64,000 bases of DNA from Planctomycetota bacterium (GTDB taxonomy: Bacteria > Planctomycetota > UBA1135 > GCA-002686595), in contig JAEUIA010000112.1 of the NCBI GenBank assembly GCA_016795245.1, positions 37,334-101,333 on the forward strand, written 5' to 3'. Below the pieces are notes generated by a model. That model was not told the origin of the DNA. It was given only the letters and a program-made list of their open reading frames with translations, and did no database searches. The position numbers were made by a program, and so were the translations under genes. Below are positions 8,648 through 17,081 of the stretch, one piece after another. The first letter of the stretch is position 1, and each line of letters opens with the position of its first letter.

Positions 8648-9754
8648 ATGGGCATCGGAGACTGGATCAAGCGCAATGTGGGCGAGCTCGTCATCGCCCG
8701 CCCCGACGACGCCAAGAACTTCATCGTCTGGAAGCACCCGGATCCGACGATCCCCAAGTTCTCGCAGCTGACGGTCAACAGCGACGAGCAAGCGGTGTTC
8801 TTCCGCGACGGTAAGGTCGTCGGCACGCTCGGGCCCGGTCGCCACACGCTCGACAGCACGAACATCCCGTTTCTTTCGAACTTGCTGGACAGCGTCACGG
8901 GCGGACGCTTGTTCATCACCGAAGTGTTCTTCGTCACGATGCGCGAGAACACGGGCGTCAAGTACGGCGGCCCGATCGGCAACGTCGAAGATCCGAAGTC
9001 AGGGATCCCCGTGCAGACGATGGTGCACGGCGAGTTTTCGTTCAAAGTCACGAACCCCGAGCAATTGATCATCGGCCTCGTCGGCACCGGACGCGTCCAG
9101 AACTACGACGTGCGCGCGTGGCTCAAGGAGCAGGTGCTCAAGGTCATCCGCGACCGCATCGCGGAGTTGTTGGTCAAGAACAAGTGGCCGCTGCTCGACG
9201 TGACTTCGGGCGCGTACACGGAAGAGATCGAGACGACGGTGCTCTCCGGTCTGGGTACGCATGTCGCGAGCTACGGCCTCGTGATCGTGCGCCTCGGCAA
9301 CTTCGAGATCGCGATCAACGAAGACGACGCCAAGAACCTCAAGAAGCTCTACACCGACGCGGCCTACATCCGCACCGTCGGCGGCGTCGGCGCGTACCAG
9401 CAGTTCGCGGCCGGCAAGGCGATGATGGGCGCCGGTGAAGGCATGGCGAAGGGCGGCGGCGGAGGCGGCGGTGACGCCGCCGGCGCAGGCCTGCTCGGCG
9501 GCGCGGGCCTCGGTGTAGGACTCGGCATGGCGCAGATGATGATGAATCAACAAAACCAGGCGCGCGGCGGTGGCGGCGGCGGCGGCGGCGGAACCGTGGG
9601 CGGTGAACAGCCCGCGCCGACGACACCGAACGCACCTGCGGGTGAGGGCGCTGCCGGCGGCACGGCCGCGAGAGCGAAGTTCTGCGTGAACTGCGGCAGC
9701 GGACTGCCCGAAGCGGGCAACTTCTGCCCGAATTGCGGAACGAAGCGCGGTTGA
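8648..9754 (+). CDS. SPFH/Band 7 domain protein with C-terminal zinc ribbon (YdjI-like)
   Basis: 368 aa from ATG at 8648, preceded by GGAG at 8633-8636. An N-terminal segment (MGIGDWIKRNVGELVIARP) leads into an SPFH domain with DEQAVFFRDGKVVGTLGPGR and VHGEFSFKVTNPEQLIIGLVG. After about residue 250 come two Gly-rich runs separated by a hydrophobic patch (GLLGGAGLGVGLGMAQ), then a zinc ribbon at the C-terminus (CVNCGSGLPEAGNFCPNCG). This order matches the YdjI/'virion core protein'-like SPFH group, which forms oligomers at membranes under stress. Its likely partner is the divergent zinc-ribbon membrane protein at 7353-8486. The longer upstream open frame is not used, because homology begins at MGIG. 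Confidence 0.88.
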   Translation: MGIGDWIKRNVGELVIARPDDAKNFIVWKHPDPTIPKFSQLTVNSDEQAVFFRDGKVVGTLGPGRHTLDSTNIPFLSNLLDSVTGGRLFITEVFFVTMRENTGVKYGGPIGNVEDPKSGIPVQTMVHGEFSFKVTNPEQLIIGLVGTGRVQNYDVRAWLKEQVLKVIRDRIAELLVKNKWPLLDVTSGAYTEEIETTVLSGLGTHVASYGLVIVRLGNFEIAINEDDAKNLKKLYTDAAYIRTVGGVGAYQQFAAGKAMMGAGEGMAKGGGGGGGDAAGAGLLGGAGLGVGLGMAQMMMNQQNQARGGGGGGGGGTVGGEQPAPTTPNAPAGEGAAGGTAARAKFCVNCGSGLPEAGNFCPNCGTKRG

Positions 9755-9849
9755 GGGAACGGCGCATCGAACGCCTGCCGGCACGGACCGGACCACGGCG
9801 ACGCCGAGTTCGAATCGGTACGCACAGCTGAGCTCACCGTCCCACCCAG

Positions 9850-9945
9850 CGACGATTCCAGTCGGACAGCCACCTACCCCGCATCGTTTCCAGACCGACA
9901 CCCTCCCACCGCGCAACGCTTCCAGACCGACACTTCCCTACCCTT
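9850..9945 (+). repeat. Left 32-bp repeat array of composite element A
   Basis: Three units begin at 9850, 9882 and 9914, a period of 32 bp. The best unit reads CAACGCTTCCAGACCGACAC, and the outermost unit (9850) is the most degenerate. Each unit has a conserved 20-bp half and a C-rich variable half. The same unit recurs at 16307-16510 and 63835-63902, and in reverse complement on the right side of this element. The 741-bp stretch 9755-10495 holds no credible gene. Confidence 0.85.
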
Positions 9946-9950
9946 CCGCC

Positions 9951-10287
9951 TTTTGTTGACCTCGTGGCTCGCGCCGCGCGGTACTCCGCGCAAGCGAGTC
10001 GCGAGGCGGCGCTGCGGAGCACGCCTGCGAATGCCGTTGCTCTTCAGGTTGGGTCGCGCTCTTCATCTGCCGCGCGGGCGGATCGGTCACGCGGAGGTCT
10101 GGTGAATCGGATTCTCACCTGTCCACTTGGAGCGTGGGGAGAGGCTTGGTTTCTCAAGTTGCGCGCGGCAGACGGAGAGCGCGAAGCAAGTTGAAGAGCA
10201 ACGGCATTCGCAGGCGTGCTCCGCAGCGCCGCCTCGCGACTCGCTTGCGCGGAGTACCGCGCGGCGCGAGCCGCGAGGTCAAAATAA
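9951..10287. repeat. Composite element A: 337-bp core with 96-bp terminal inverted repeats
   Basis: Positions 9951-10046 and 10192-10287 are inverted repeats of 96 bp that differ at about three positions. They enclose a core of about 145 bp, whose outer parts also pair imperfectly (around 10055-10075 with 10163-10185). The element begins TTTTGTTGACCTCG. Copy B at 16529-16865 has the same length; its arms differ from these at only about two positions, and its inner core matches in reverse complement at roughly 89 percent by eye. The element lies between the converging SPFH and MFS genes. Open frames through it follow from GC-rich palindromic sequence and show no sign of being coding. Confidence 0.88.
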
Positions 10288-10303
10288 GGGGCGGCGGGGT
10301 AGG

Positions 10304-10452
10304 AGGATGTCGGTGTGGAAACGTTGCGGAGTGGGACGCGGGGTATGGGCGGGAGCGGAGATTCGACGGCTTCTTCGTTGGCGTCGTGCGGATTGTGAGC
10401 GCGGCGGGGCGGGAGGATGTCGGTATGGAAACGTTGCGGGGTGGGACGCGGG
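10304..10452 (-). repeat. Right repeat array of composite element A (inverted)
   Basis: Reverse-complement copies of the array unit occur with the conserved CGTTG at 10322-10326 and 10432-10436 (GATGTCGGTGTGGAAACGTT and GATGTCGGTATGGAAACGTT). They are 110 bp apart with degenerate sequence between them. Together with the left array this makes the whole 0.6-kb region roughly mirror-symmetric. Confidence 0.75.
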
Positions 10453-10495
10453 GAGGAGGCGACGGCGGTGGACGTGCCTGGGGCGGAGTGTCGGA

Positions 10496-11836
10496 TCAGG
10501 GCGCGGGCGCCTTGGGCGTAGCCGCCTCGGCCGCTCTGCGTCCGGCGTCGACATCGACCGCCAGGAGCAGTGCGGCTCCTGCCACGAAAAACCCGACGAT
10601 CACCAGGATCGCGCTGCCTGTCGTGGGTGCGATCACGAAGACGGCCGGGCCGGCGATCCCGGCGAACTTCTCCAGCGCGGCGAAGAGTCCGAAGAATTCG
10701 CCCGCCTTGTGGTGAGGCACGAGGGAGGCGAACAGGGAGCGCGACAACGCTTGCGCCCCCCCCTGCACGAGACCGACCAGGAGTGCGAGCACCAGGAACT
10801 CGCCTGGGGTCGCGAGGCGATAGGCAAGCAAGGCGATGCCAACGTAGATGATCACGGCCGAGAGGATCGCGCGCTTCACTCCGATCCAACTGGCGAGCCG
10901 CCCGTACAGGAGCGAGCACGGCACGCCTACGAATTGCACGAGCAGGATGCATTGGATGAGCACACTCTGGTCGATCCCGCGCTCGTCGCCGAGCAGGGTC
11001 GCCATGCGGATCACGGTGCCGATGCCTTCGTTGTAGGCGAAGAAAGCCAAGAGGAAGACGAAAGCGTGTTTGAAGGTGCGCAGTTCGCGGAAGGTCTCCG
11101 CGAGGCGCGTGAAGGCGAAGCGCACGGGGCGCGTTTTTCCGCGCTCGTCCGGCTCGCGCACGAGCGCGGGTTCGCGCACGTGCTTGAAGAAGGGCAGGGA
11201 GAATGTCCCCCACCAGGCCGCCACGACCAGGAATCCGATGCGCGCCGGCAGGCTCTTTTCGTAGACGCCGGCGTCGGGCGCGATGTCCAGGCCGAACCAC
11301 TGCGGCGCCTGGATCAAGGCGAGGCAGAAAGCGAGGCACAAGCCCCCGCCCAGGTATCCGATCGCGTACGCACTGGTCGACAGGCGATCCATCTCGTCGC
11401 TCTTCGCGACCGACACCAGCAAGGCGTCGTAGAACACGAACGATCCCGCCGCGCCGATGTTGACCAGCGCGAACAGGACGCACGCGAGGCGCCAATCGCC
11501 GGGCCCGATCCAGAACATCGCTGCGTTGGCGGCGACGCCCAGCACGAGGAAGACGGCGAACAGGCGCTTCTTGATCCGCGCCGTGTCGCTGATCGCGCCC
11601 AGGATCGGTCCGAGGAGTGCGACGATGAGCAGGCTGATGGTGGTCGCCGCCGAGAACACGCGGCGTTTCGAGTCGTCGTCTAGGCCCTCACCCGCCACCT
11701 GCCGGAAGAAGATCGGGAAGACCGCCGTGATGATCACGGTGAACATGGCCGAGTTGGCCCAGTCGTAGAGCGCCCAGGCGCGCGACTCGGCGCGGTGCAG
11801 CACCAGGCGCTCGAGCAATCGCGGGCGAGCGGTCAT
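10496..11836 (-). CDS. UMF1/Atg22-type MFS transporter
   Basis: 446 aa with about twelve hydrophobic segments. The N-terminal signature WALYDWANSAMFTVI is diagnostic for the UMF1 (Atg22-like) branch of the major facilitator superfamily, and GPILGAISDTARIKKR is the loop 2-3 motif. Further support comes from DEMDRLSTSAYAIGYLGGG and SRSLFASLVPHHKAGEFFG, both typical of the family. Substrates of bacterial members are not established; yeast Atg22 exports amino acids from the vacuole. The gene ends directly next to composite repeat element A and is divergent from the next gene. Confidence 0.9.
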   Translation of the reverse strand: MTARPRLLERLVLHRAESRAWALYDWANSAMFTVIITAVFPIFFRQVAGEGLDDDSKRRVFSAATTISLLIVALLGPILGAISDTARIKKRLFAVFLVLGVAANAAMFWIGPGDWRLACVLFALVNIGAAGSFVFYDALLVSVAKSDEMDRLSTSAYAIGYLGGGLCLAFCLALIQAPQWFGLDIAPDAGVYEKSLPARIGFLVVAAWWGTFSLPFFKHVREPALVREPDERGKTRPVRFAFTRLAETFRELRTFKHAFVFLLAFFAYNEGIGTVIRMATLLGDERGIDQSVLIQCILLVQFVGVPCSLLYGRLASWIGVKRAILSAVIIYVGIALLAYRLATPGEFLVLALLVGLVQGGAQALSRSLFASLVPHHKAGEFFGLFAALEKFAGIAGPAVFVIAPTTGSAILVIVGFFVAGAALLLAVDVDAGRRAAEAATPKAPAP

Positions 11837-11902
11837 GTGCGGGTGAAGCTAGGCTCTGCGACAGTCCCAGACCAGCCTGCACAGCGCTACACTTCTCGGC
11901 GC

Positions 11903-14056
11903 ATGATTCGAGTCCTCGCACTTCTCGCGTCGATCCCCGCGGCTTTCGCGGCACAGGCCCAGACTCCGCGGACGCTGGAGATCGATCCCTTCGCGCCGCG
12001 GTTCGAGGCGCATCCGGTCGCGACCGCGATCGCGGTGCGCGTGCTCGACGAGCAGCACGACCCTGTCCCCGGTGCCGAAGTCACCGCCGTCGCCACGCCG
12101 TGCACCGGTTACCTGGGTCTCTTCGACGGGGATCCGAGCGCGACCGCGCTCACGAGCGTGACCGATGCCGATGGCCGCGCCCGCGTGGATCCGCCCAACC
12201 GGCGCGCGCGCGAGTTGCGCGTGCGCGCGCCCGACGGTCGCATCGCCTACGTGCCGGCGATCCAGGTCGGCGAGAGCGTGACGCTGGTCGTCGCACCGCC
12301 GGCCGAGATCACGCTCGAACTCGTCGAGGCTCTTGGCGCGAAGCCGCTCGCGGGCGTCGAAGTCGCGGCGGTCTGGACCGAAAAGGCGCAGTTGCGGCAG
12401 TTCGCAAGCCGTGTGCACCGCATCGCCGGCGGGCGGAGCGATGCGGACGGCCGCGCGCGCATCGTGAACCTGCCGCCCGGTTACGTCGATCTCGCGTTGG
12501 ACCCGTACAACTCCGTGGCCTCCGTCGCGCGCGACTGGCGCGTGCTCGCGGGTGAGACGTCGACCTTGAAGTGGTCCGTCACGGAGAAGCTCTACACCTT
12601 TCGCGGACGCGTGACGGATCGCGCCGGCAATCCGGTCCCCGAGGCGCGCGTCTCGAGCGGCTTCACTTTCGAGCGCTCCGTCGCGACGGCGTCCGACGGC
12701 AGCTTCGAATGGACGGCCTTCCTCGACGACGAGGGTCCCTGGCACGGAACTCGAGCGAGCCTCTGCGCCCGGGCCGACGGCTTCGCGCTCGGCATCGAGC
12801 CCAGACCCGATGCTGCGAGCGGCACCGAGAACTGGCTGATCGCACTTCCGCCCGGTCGCAGCGTGCACGGGCGCCTCGTCGACTCCGCCGGTGACGGTCT
12901 CGGCGGCGTGCCGCTCGCGGTCGTCAACGATCCGCTCACAGGCGGAATGGACCTCGTGCGCGGCAGCAGCGCGAGCGACGGGAGTTTCGTCGTGCACGGA
13001 CTCTTGCCGGACGTGAGGCATGTGCTGGTGGCTTTCCATCCCGAGCACGCGCTGCTCGCGCGATCCCTGGGCGAGGCCGAACTCGGCACGCCGGATCTCG
13101 ATCTCGGAACGCTCGTCATGGTCCCAGGCGCCACGGTCGCCGGGGTGTTCGTCGATGCCGACGGCGTTCCGATCCCGCGCGCCGAAGTGTCGTGCGCGGT
13201 CGCACCGCAGTGGGTGCAGACCGCGAACGGGCTCGCGAACCCCTCACCCACCGAGATACCGCTGGGCGCGGTGCAGACCGATGTGCTCGGCCGCTTTCGC
13301 TTCGAGCACCTGCCTGCGGGCGGCTTGACGTTGACGGCGGTGGCGGCGGACACGATGAAGCGCGAGACCGTTGCGATCGCCGCCGGTGCTTCGCGCTCAG
13401 ACGTCGTCATTCGCTCGATGCTCCAGCGCAAGCGGCCTGACGCGGCGCTGGATGAGGTCGGCGGCACGCTGCGCGCGCGCGTCGTCGATCACACGGGCGC
13501 TCCTGCCGCGCGTGTGAGCGTGGAGTTGTTGCCCGGGCAGGACGAACTGGCGCTGCCCTTGCGCCGCACGTTCTGCGACGAGAACGGCGTGTTCGAATTC
13601 ACCGGCGTGCACGGTGCGGCCTACCGCATCCGTTGCGAAGCACGCGGCGGTTTCGACCGCTCGTCGCCGATCACCGGACGCCGCACGCTGGAGTCGCGGG
13701 AACTCGCGGCGCTCATGCGACAGCCGGCCGAATGGGAGGCGCGCACGATTCGGTTGACGCTCGTGCGCAGCGTGCGCGGCCGAGTGGTCGACGCGCGCGC
13801 ACCGGACGGTCTGCCGTGGCTCCTGCGCGCCGTGCCGGACGGCCCGGCGGGTACACCGATCTCGATTGCGACGGATCGCCGGGGCGCCTTCGCCTTCCCG
13901 ATGGAGGACGGCGCGCGACTCACGCTGTGGGTCTCGCCGCTCACCGTCGATCCAGGCGTGCCGCGCTCGGCCTTGAACGAACGCAGCGTGCCGCCTTTCG
14001 CCGTCGTCGACGTGCAGGCCGGCGCGGAATTCCTGACCATCGAAGTCCCTAACTGA
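11903..14056 (+). CDS. Secreted carboxypeptidase-regulatory-like repeat protein
   Basis: 717 aa from ATG at 11903, which begins a signal peptide (MIRVLALLASIPAAFAAQAQ); the frame is open further upstream, but without a leader. The mature protein is a chain of beta-sandwich modules of the CarboxypepD_reg/Ig-like type. Recurrent strand-turn motifs include GRVTDRAGNPVPEARVSSGF, GRLVDSAGDGLGGVPLAVV, GVFVDADGVPIPRAEVSC and RVVDHTGAPAARVSVELL, each followed by DG.F.F and a 'GL.P' type turn. No catalytic domain is visible. Such proteins are exported and thought to be structural or sugar/peptide binding. The prolyl oligopeptidase gene begins 22 bp downstream, so they probably form an operon. Confidence 0.82.
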   Translation: MIRVLALLASIPAAFAAQAQTPRTLEIDPFAPRFEAHPVATAIAVRVLDEQHDPVPGAEVTAVATPCTGYLGLFDGDPSATALTSVTDADGRARVDPPNRRARELRVRAPDGRIAYVPAIQVGESVTLVVAPPAEITLELVEALGAKPLAGVEVAAVWTEKAQLRQFASRVHRIAGGRSDADGRARIVNLPPGYVDLALDPYNSVASVARDWRVLAGETSTLKWSVTEKLYTFRGRVTDRAGNPVPEARVSSGFTFERSVATASDGSFEWTAFLDDEGPWHGTRASLCARADGFALGIEPRPDAASGTENWLIALPPGRSVHGRLVDSAGDGLGGVPLAVVNDPLTGGMDLVRGSSASDGSFVVHGLLPDVRHVLVAFHPEHALLARSLGEAELGTPDLDLGTLVMVPGATVAGVFVDADGVPIPRAEVSCAVAPQWVQTANGLANPSPTEIPLGAVQTDVLGRFRFEHLPAGGLTLTAVAADTMKRETVAIAAGASRSDVVIRSMLQRKRPDAALDEVGGTLRARVVDHTGAPAARVSVELLPGQDELALPLRRTFCDENGVFEFTGVHGAAYRIRCEARGGFDRSSPITGRRTLESRELAALMRQPAEWEARTIRLTLVRSVRGRVVDARAPDGLPWLLRAVPDGPAGTPISIATDRRGAFAFPMEDGARLTLWVSPLTVDPGVPRSALNERSVPPFAVVDVQAGAEFLTIEVPN

Positions 14057-14078
14057 AACGCGCGCGTGCATCGCTCTC

Positions 14079-16229
14079 ATGAAAACCATCGCTTGCCTGC
14101 TGCCGGTCCTCGCACCGGCCTGCGCCTTTCGTGCGCACTCGGATGCGCCGCGTTCCCTTGAACCCCGAACGCACGCCGTCGCGATGAGCTACCCCGAGGC
14201 CGCACGCGGTGACGTCGTCGACGACTACCACGGCACCCGCATCGCGGATCCCTACCGCGCGCTCGAAGACCCCGATGCGCCCGAGACGCGGAGTTGGATC
14301 GAAGCACAGAACGCACTGACGCGCGCCTACATCGACGCCGTGCCTGAGCGCGCCGGGCTGGAGGCGCGGTTGAGCGCGGTGTGGAACTACGAACGCTGCA
14401 GCGTGCCGCGCAAGCGTGCGGGGCGATACGTGTTCACGAAGAACGACGGACTGCAGAACCAGGGCGTCATCTACACAACCGGCTCGCTGGACGCTCCGGC
14501 GCGCGTGCTGCTCGATCCGAACATGCTGCGCGCGGACGGAACGATCGCCGTCAACGATCTGCGCGTCAGCCCCGACGGGAAGCTCGCCGCCTATCAACGT
14601 TCCGAGAGCGGATCGGACTGGACGACGATCCGCGTGCGCGACATCCAGACGGCGCGCGACATCGGCGACGAGGTGGCGTGGGTCAAGTTCTCTTCGATCT
14701 CTTGGGCGAGCGACTCGCGCGGCTTCTACTACTCGACCTACCCCGACCACGACACGACCGGCACAGTCGCGCTGAAGAATCATCGCCTGATGTTCCACGC
14801 GCTGGGTTCGGCGGCGGCGGAAGACACGGTTGTGTACGCACGCCCGGACCAACCGGAGTGGGGATTCGGCGGCCGCGTCAGCGACGACGGCGAGGTGCTG
14901 TTGGTGTCGCAGTCACAGGGCACGGAAGAGAAGAGCCGCCTCTTCGTCGCCGATCTGCGCGCGCAGTCGCTCGAGTTCAGGCCCTTGTTCGATCGTTTCG
15001 ACGCCGAGTACGAGTACCTAGGGAAGCGCGGCGCCTACCTGTACCTGCGCACCGACCTCGACGCGCCGCGGAGCCGCATCGTGCGCGTCGATTGGACGCA
15101 AGCGACGCCCAACACTTGCGCAACGGTCGTGCCGGAGTCATCCGAAGCGATCGCCTCGGCTCACCTCGCCGGCGGAAAGATCGTGATCGTGTACGTGAAG
15201 GACGCCGTGCACGTCGTGCGCGTCCACGCACTCGAAGGTGCCTTGGAGTCCGAAGTACCGCTTCCCGGTCTGGGCTCCGTCGGCGAGTTCCACGGCGAAC
15301 TCGACGACGACGAAGCGTTCTTCAGCTTCAGTTCGTTCACCACACCGTCGCAGGTGTGGCGCTACGACGTGGCGACGCGCGCGTGCAAGGTCTGGCGCGC
15401 GCCGCGCACGGCCTTCGACTCCAACGAGTTCACCACCGAGCAGTTGTTCTTCGACAGCCGCGACGGCACGCGCGTGCCGCTGTTCGTGTCGCGCAAGAAG
15501 AGCACGGCCCTCTCGGCCGCGACGCCGACACTCTTGTACGGGTACGGCGGCTTCAACATCTCGATCCTGCCGTCGTTCTCGCCGGCCATGCTGGTGTGGA
15601 TGGAACTCGGCGGCGCGTACGTCTCGGTCAACCTGCGCGGCGGAGGCGAGTACGGACGCGAGTGGCACGAAGCCGGCACGCAGGCGCGCAAGCAAAACGT
15701 GTTCGACGACTTCATCGGCGCGGCCGAATTCCTGATCCGCAAAGGCTGGACCAGCCCGGCGAAGCTCGCGATCCACGGCCGCAGCAACGGAGGATTGCTG
15801 GTCGGCGCGTGCCTGACGCAAAGGCCGGATCTGTTCGGTGCCTGCGTGCCCGGCGTCGGTGTGCTCGACATGTTGCGCTACCACCGCTTCACGATCGGCT
15901 GGGCCTGGAAGAGCGACTACGGCTGCGCGGACGAGGCGGCGGAGTTCCCCTACTTGATCGCCTACTCGCCGCTGCACAACGTGAAGCCGGGCGTGCGCTA
16001 CCCCGCGACCTTGATCACCACCGGCGCCCACGACGACCGCGTCGTACCTGCGCACAGCTTCAAGTTCGCGGCCGAATTGCAGCACGCGCAAGCGACGGTG
16101 CCCGACGCACCGCCGATCTTGATCCGCATCGAAACGCGCGGCGGACACGGCGCGGGCAAGCCGACGGCGCTGCAGATCGAGGAATTCGCGGATGTACTCG
16201 CATTTCTGAGGCGGGCCTTGGGGGCGTAG
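14079..16229 (+). CDS. Prolyl oligopeptidase (serine peptidase family S9A)
   Basis: 716 aa. After a hydrophobic leader with a weak lipobox-like APAC comes the S9A N-terminal segment (YPEAARGDVVDDYHGTRIADP), a beta-propeller, and the alpha/beta hydrolase domain. Catalytic residues can be located: Ser569 in HGRSNGGLLVG, Asp652 or Asp653 in GAHDDRVVPAHS, and His690 in RGGHGAGKP. The length is normal for the family. It cleaves short peptides after proline; the leader suggests action outside the cytoplasm. It follows the carboxypeptidase-regulatory-like gene closely, and its 3' side faces composite repeat element B. Confidence 0.93.
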   Translation: MKTIACLLPVLAPACAFRAHSDAPRSLEPRTHAVAMSYPEAARGDVVDDYHGTRIADPYRALEDPDAPETRSWIEAQNALTRAYIDAVPERAGLEARLSAVWNYERCSVPRKRAGRYVFTKNDGLQNQGVIYTTGSLDAPARVLLDPNMLRADGTIAVNDLRVSPDGKLAAYQRSESGSDWTTIRVRDIQTARDIGDEVAWVKFSSISWASDSRGFYYSTYPDHDTTGTVALKNHRLMFHALGSAAAEDTVVYARPDQPEWGFGGRVSDDGEVLLVSQSQGTEEKSRLFVADLRAQSLEFRPLFDRFDAEYEYLGKRGAYLYLRTDLDAPRSRIVRVDWTQATPNTCATVVPESSEAIASAHLAGGKIVIVYVKDAVHVVRVHALEGALESEVPLPGLGSVGEFHGELDDDEAFFSFSSFTTPSQVWRYDVATRACKVWRAPRTAFDSNEFTTEQLFFDSRDGTRVPLFVSRKKSTALSAATPTLLYGYGGFNISILPSFSPAMLVWMELGGAYVSVNLRGGGEYGREWHEAGTQARKQNVFDDFIGAAEFLIRKGWTSPAKLAIHGRSNGGLLVGACLTQRPDLFGACVPGVGVLDMLRYHRFTIGWAWKSDYGCADEAAEFPYLIAYSPLHNVKPGVRYPATLITTGAHDDRVVPAHSFKFAAELQHAQATVPDAPPILIRIETRGGHGAGKPTALQIEEFADVLAFLRRALGA

Positions 16230-16306
16230 GCAGTGCGGCGAGGGAGCGCGGTCGACGCTGCGTTCGCTCCAGCCATGCTCTCAGGCCGGCACGGAAACCG
16301 GCCGCT

Positions 16307-16510
16307 CAGCGCTTCAAGACCGACAGCGATCGCAACCCCGCAACGTTTCAAGACCGACACCGAACCCCGCCCCTCAACGCTTCAAGACCGACACCGCACC
16401 CAACCCCTCAACGTTTCAAGACCGACACCGAACTCAACCCCGCAACGTTTCCAGTCCGACACCGAACCCAACCCAGCAACGCTTCCAGTCCGACACCGAA
16501 CCCCACCCAT
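16307..16510 (+). repeat. Left 34-bp tandem array (6 units) of composite element B
   Basis: Six units start at 16307, 16341, 16375, 16409, 16443 and 16477, an exact 34-bp period. The conserved half is CAACGYTTCMAGWCCGACAC and the other half is a C-rich stretch such as CGAACCCAACCCC. The first four units have the CAAGACC variant and the last two have CCAGTCC. There are no unique spacers, so it is not a CRISPR array. The 852 bp from 16230 to 17081 contain only this array, element B and its right array. Confidence 0.9.
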
Positions 16511-16528
16511 CCGCCCCACCCCGCCTCC

Positions 16529-16865
16529 TTTTGTTGACCTCGCGGCTCGCGCCGCGCGGTACTCCGCGCATGCGAGTCGCGAGGCGGCGCTGCGGAGCAC
16601 GCCTGCGAATGCCGTTGCTCTTCAAATTGCTTCGCGCCCTCCGTCTGCCGCGCGCAACGTGAGAAACCAAGGATCTCTCCACGCTCCAAGTCGACAGGTG
16701 AGAATCCGATTCAGCAGACATCCACGCGACCGATCCGCCCGCGCAGCAGATGAAGAGCGCGAGGCAAGCCGAAGAGCAACGGCATTCGCAGGCGTGCTCC
16801 GCAGCGCCGCCTCGCGACTCGCTTGCGCGGAGTACCGCGCGGCGCGAGCCGCGAGGTCAACAAAA
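16529..16865. repeat. Composite element B: 337-bp core with terminal inverted repeats
   Basis: Same length and layout as element A: a left arm at 16529-16624 beginning TTTTGTTGACCTCGCGG and an inverted right arm ending GAGGTCAACAAAAGG at about 16867. The inner core is in the opposite orientation to that of A. It lies between the converging prolyl oligopeptidase gene and the thioredoxin-like gene. Confidence 0.88.
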
Positions 16866-16889
16866 GGCGGCGGGGTGGGACGAATGGGT

Positions 16890-16985
16890 GGGGTTCGGTG
16901 TCGGACTGGAAGCGTTGCGTGGCGGGGTGCGGTGTCGGACTGGGAGCGCTGTGGGGCGGGCCTGGTCTCGGCCTGGAAGTCTTTT
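16890..16985 (-). repeat. Right 34-bp array of composite element B (inverted)
   Basis: Reverse-complement units GGTGTCGGACTGGAAGCGTT and GGTGTCGGACTGGGAGCGCT are 34 bp apart (conserved CGTTG/CGCTG at 16913 and 16947). A degenerate third unit (GGTCTCGGCCTGGAAGTC) follows. As at element A, the units decay with distance from the core. Confidence 0.78.
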
Positions 16986-17081
16986 GTCCCTCGCTTCCTT
17001 GACCGTGCGGAAGCGTGCAGGAACGGTTGCAAGCGTGGGATCTGCGCGTGACGCCGGCGGGGTTCGCCCACCCGCCCGGAC

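Noticed and set aside
9951..10287. Small proteins encoded inside elements A and B (for example a shared ARYSAQASREAALRSTP frame)
   Set aside because: The same frames appear on both strands because the arms are inverted repeats with almost no T or stop codons. The arms are nearly identical in DNA, so shared peptide sequence says nothing about coding.
16307..16510. CRISPR array
   Set aside because: The units follow each other without unique spacers of 26 bp or more; the variable halves are similar C-rich sequence, and no cas gene is in the window.
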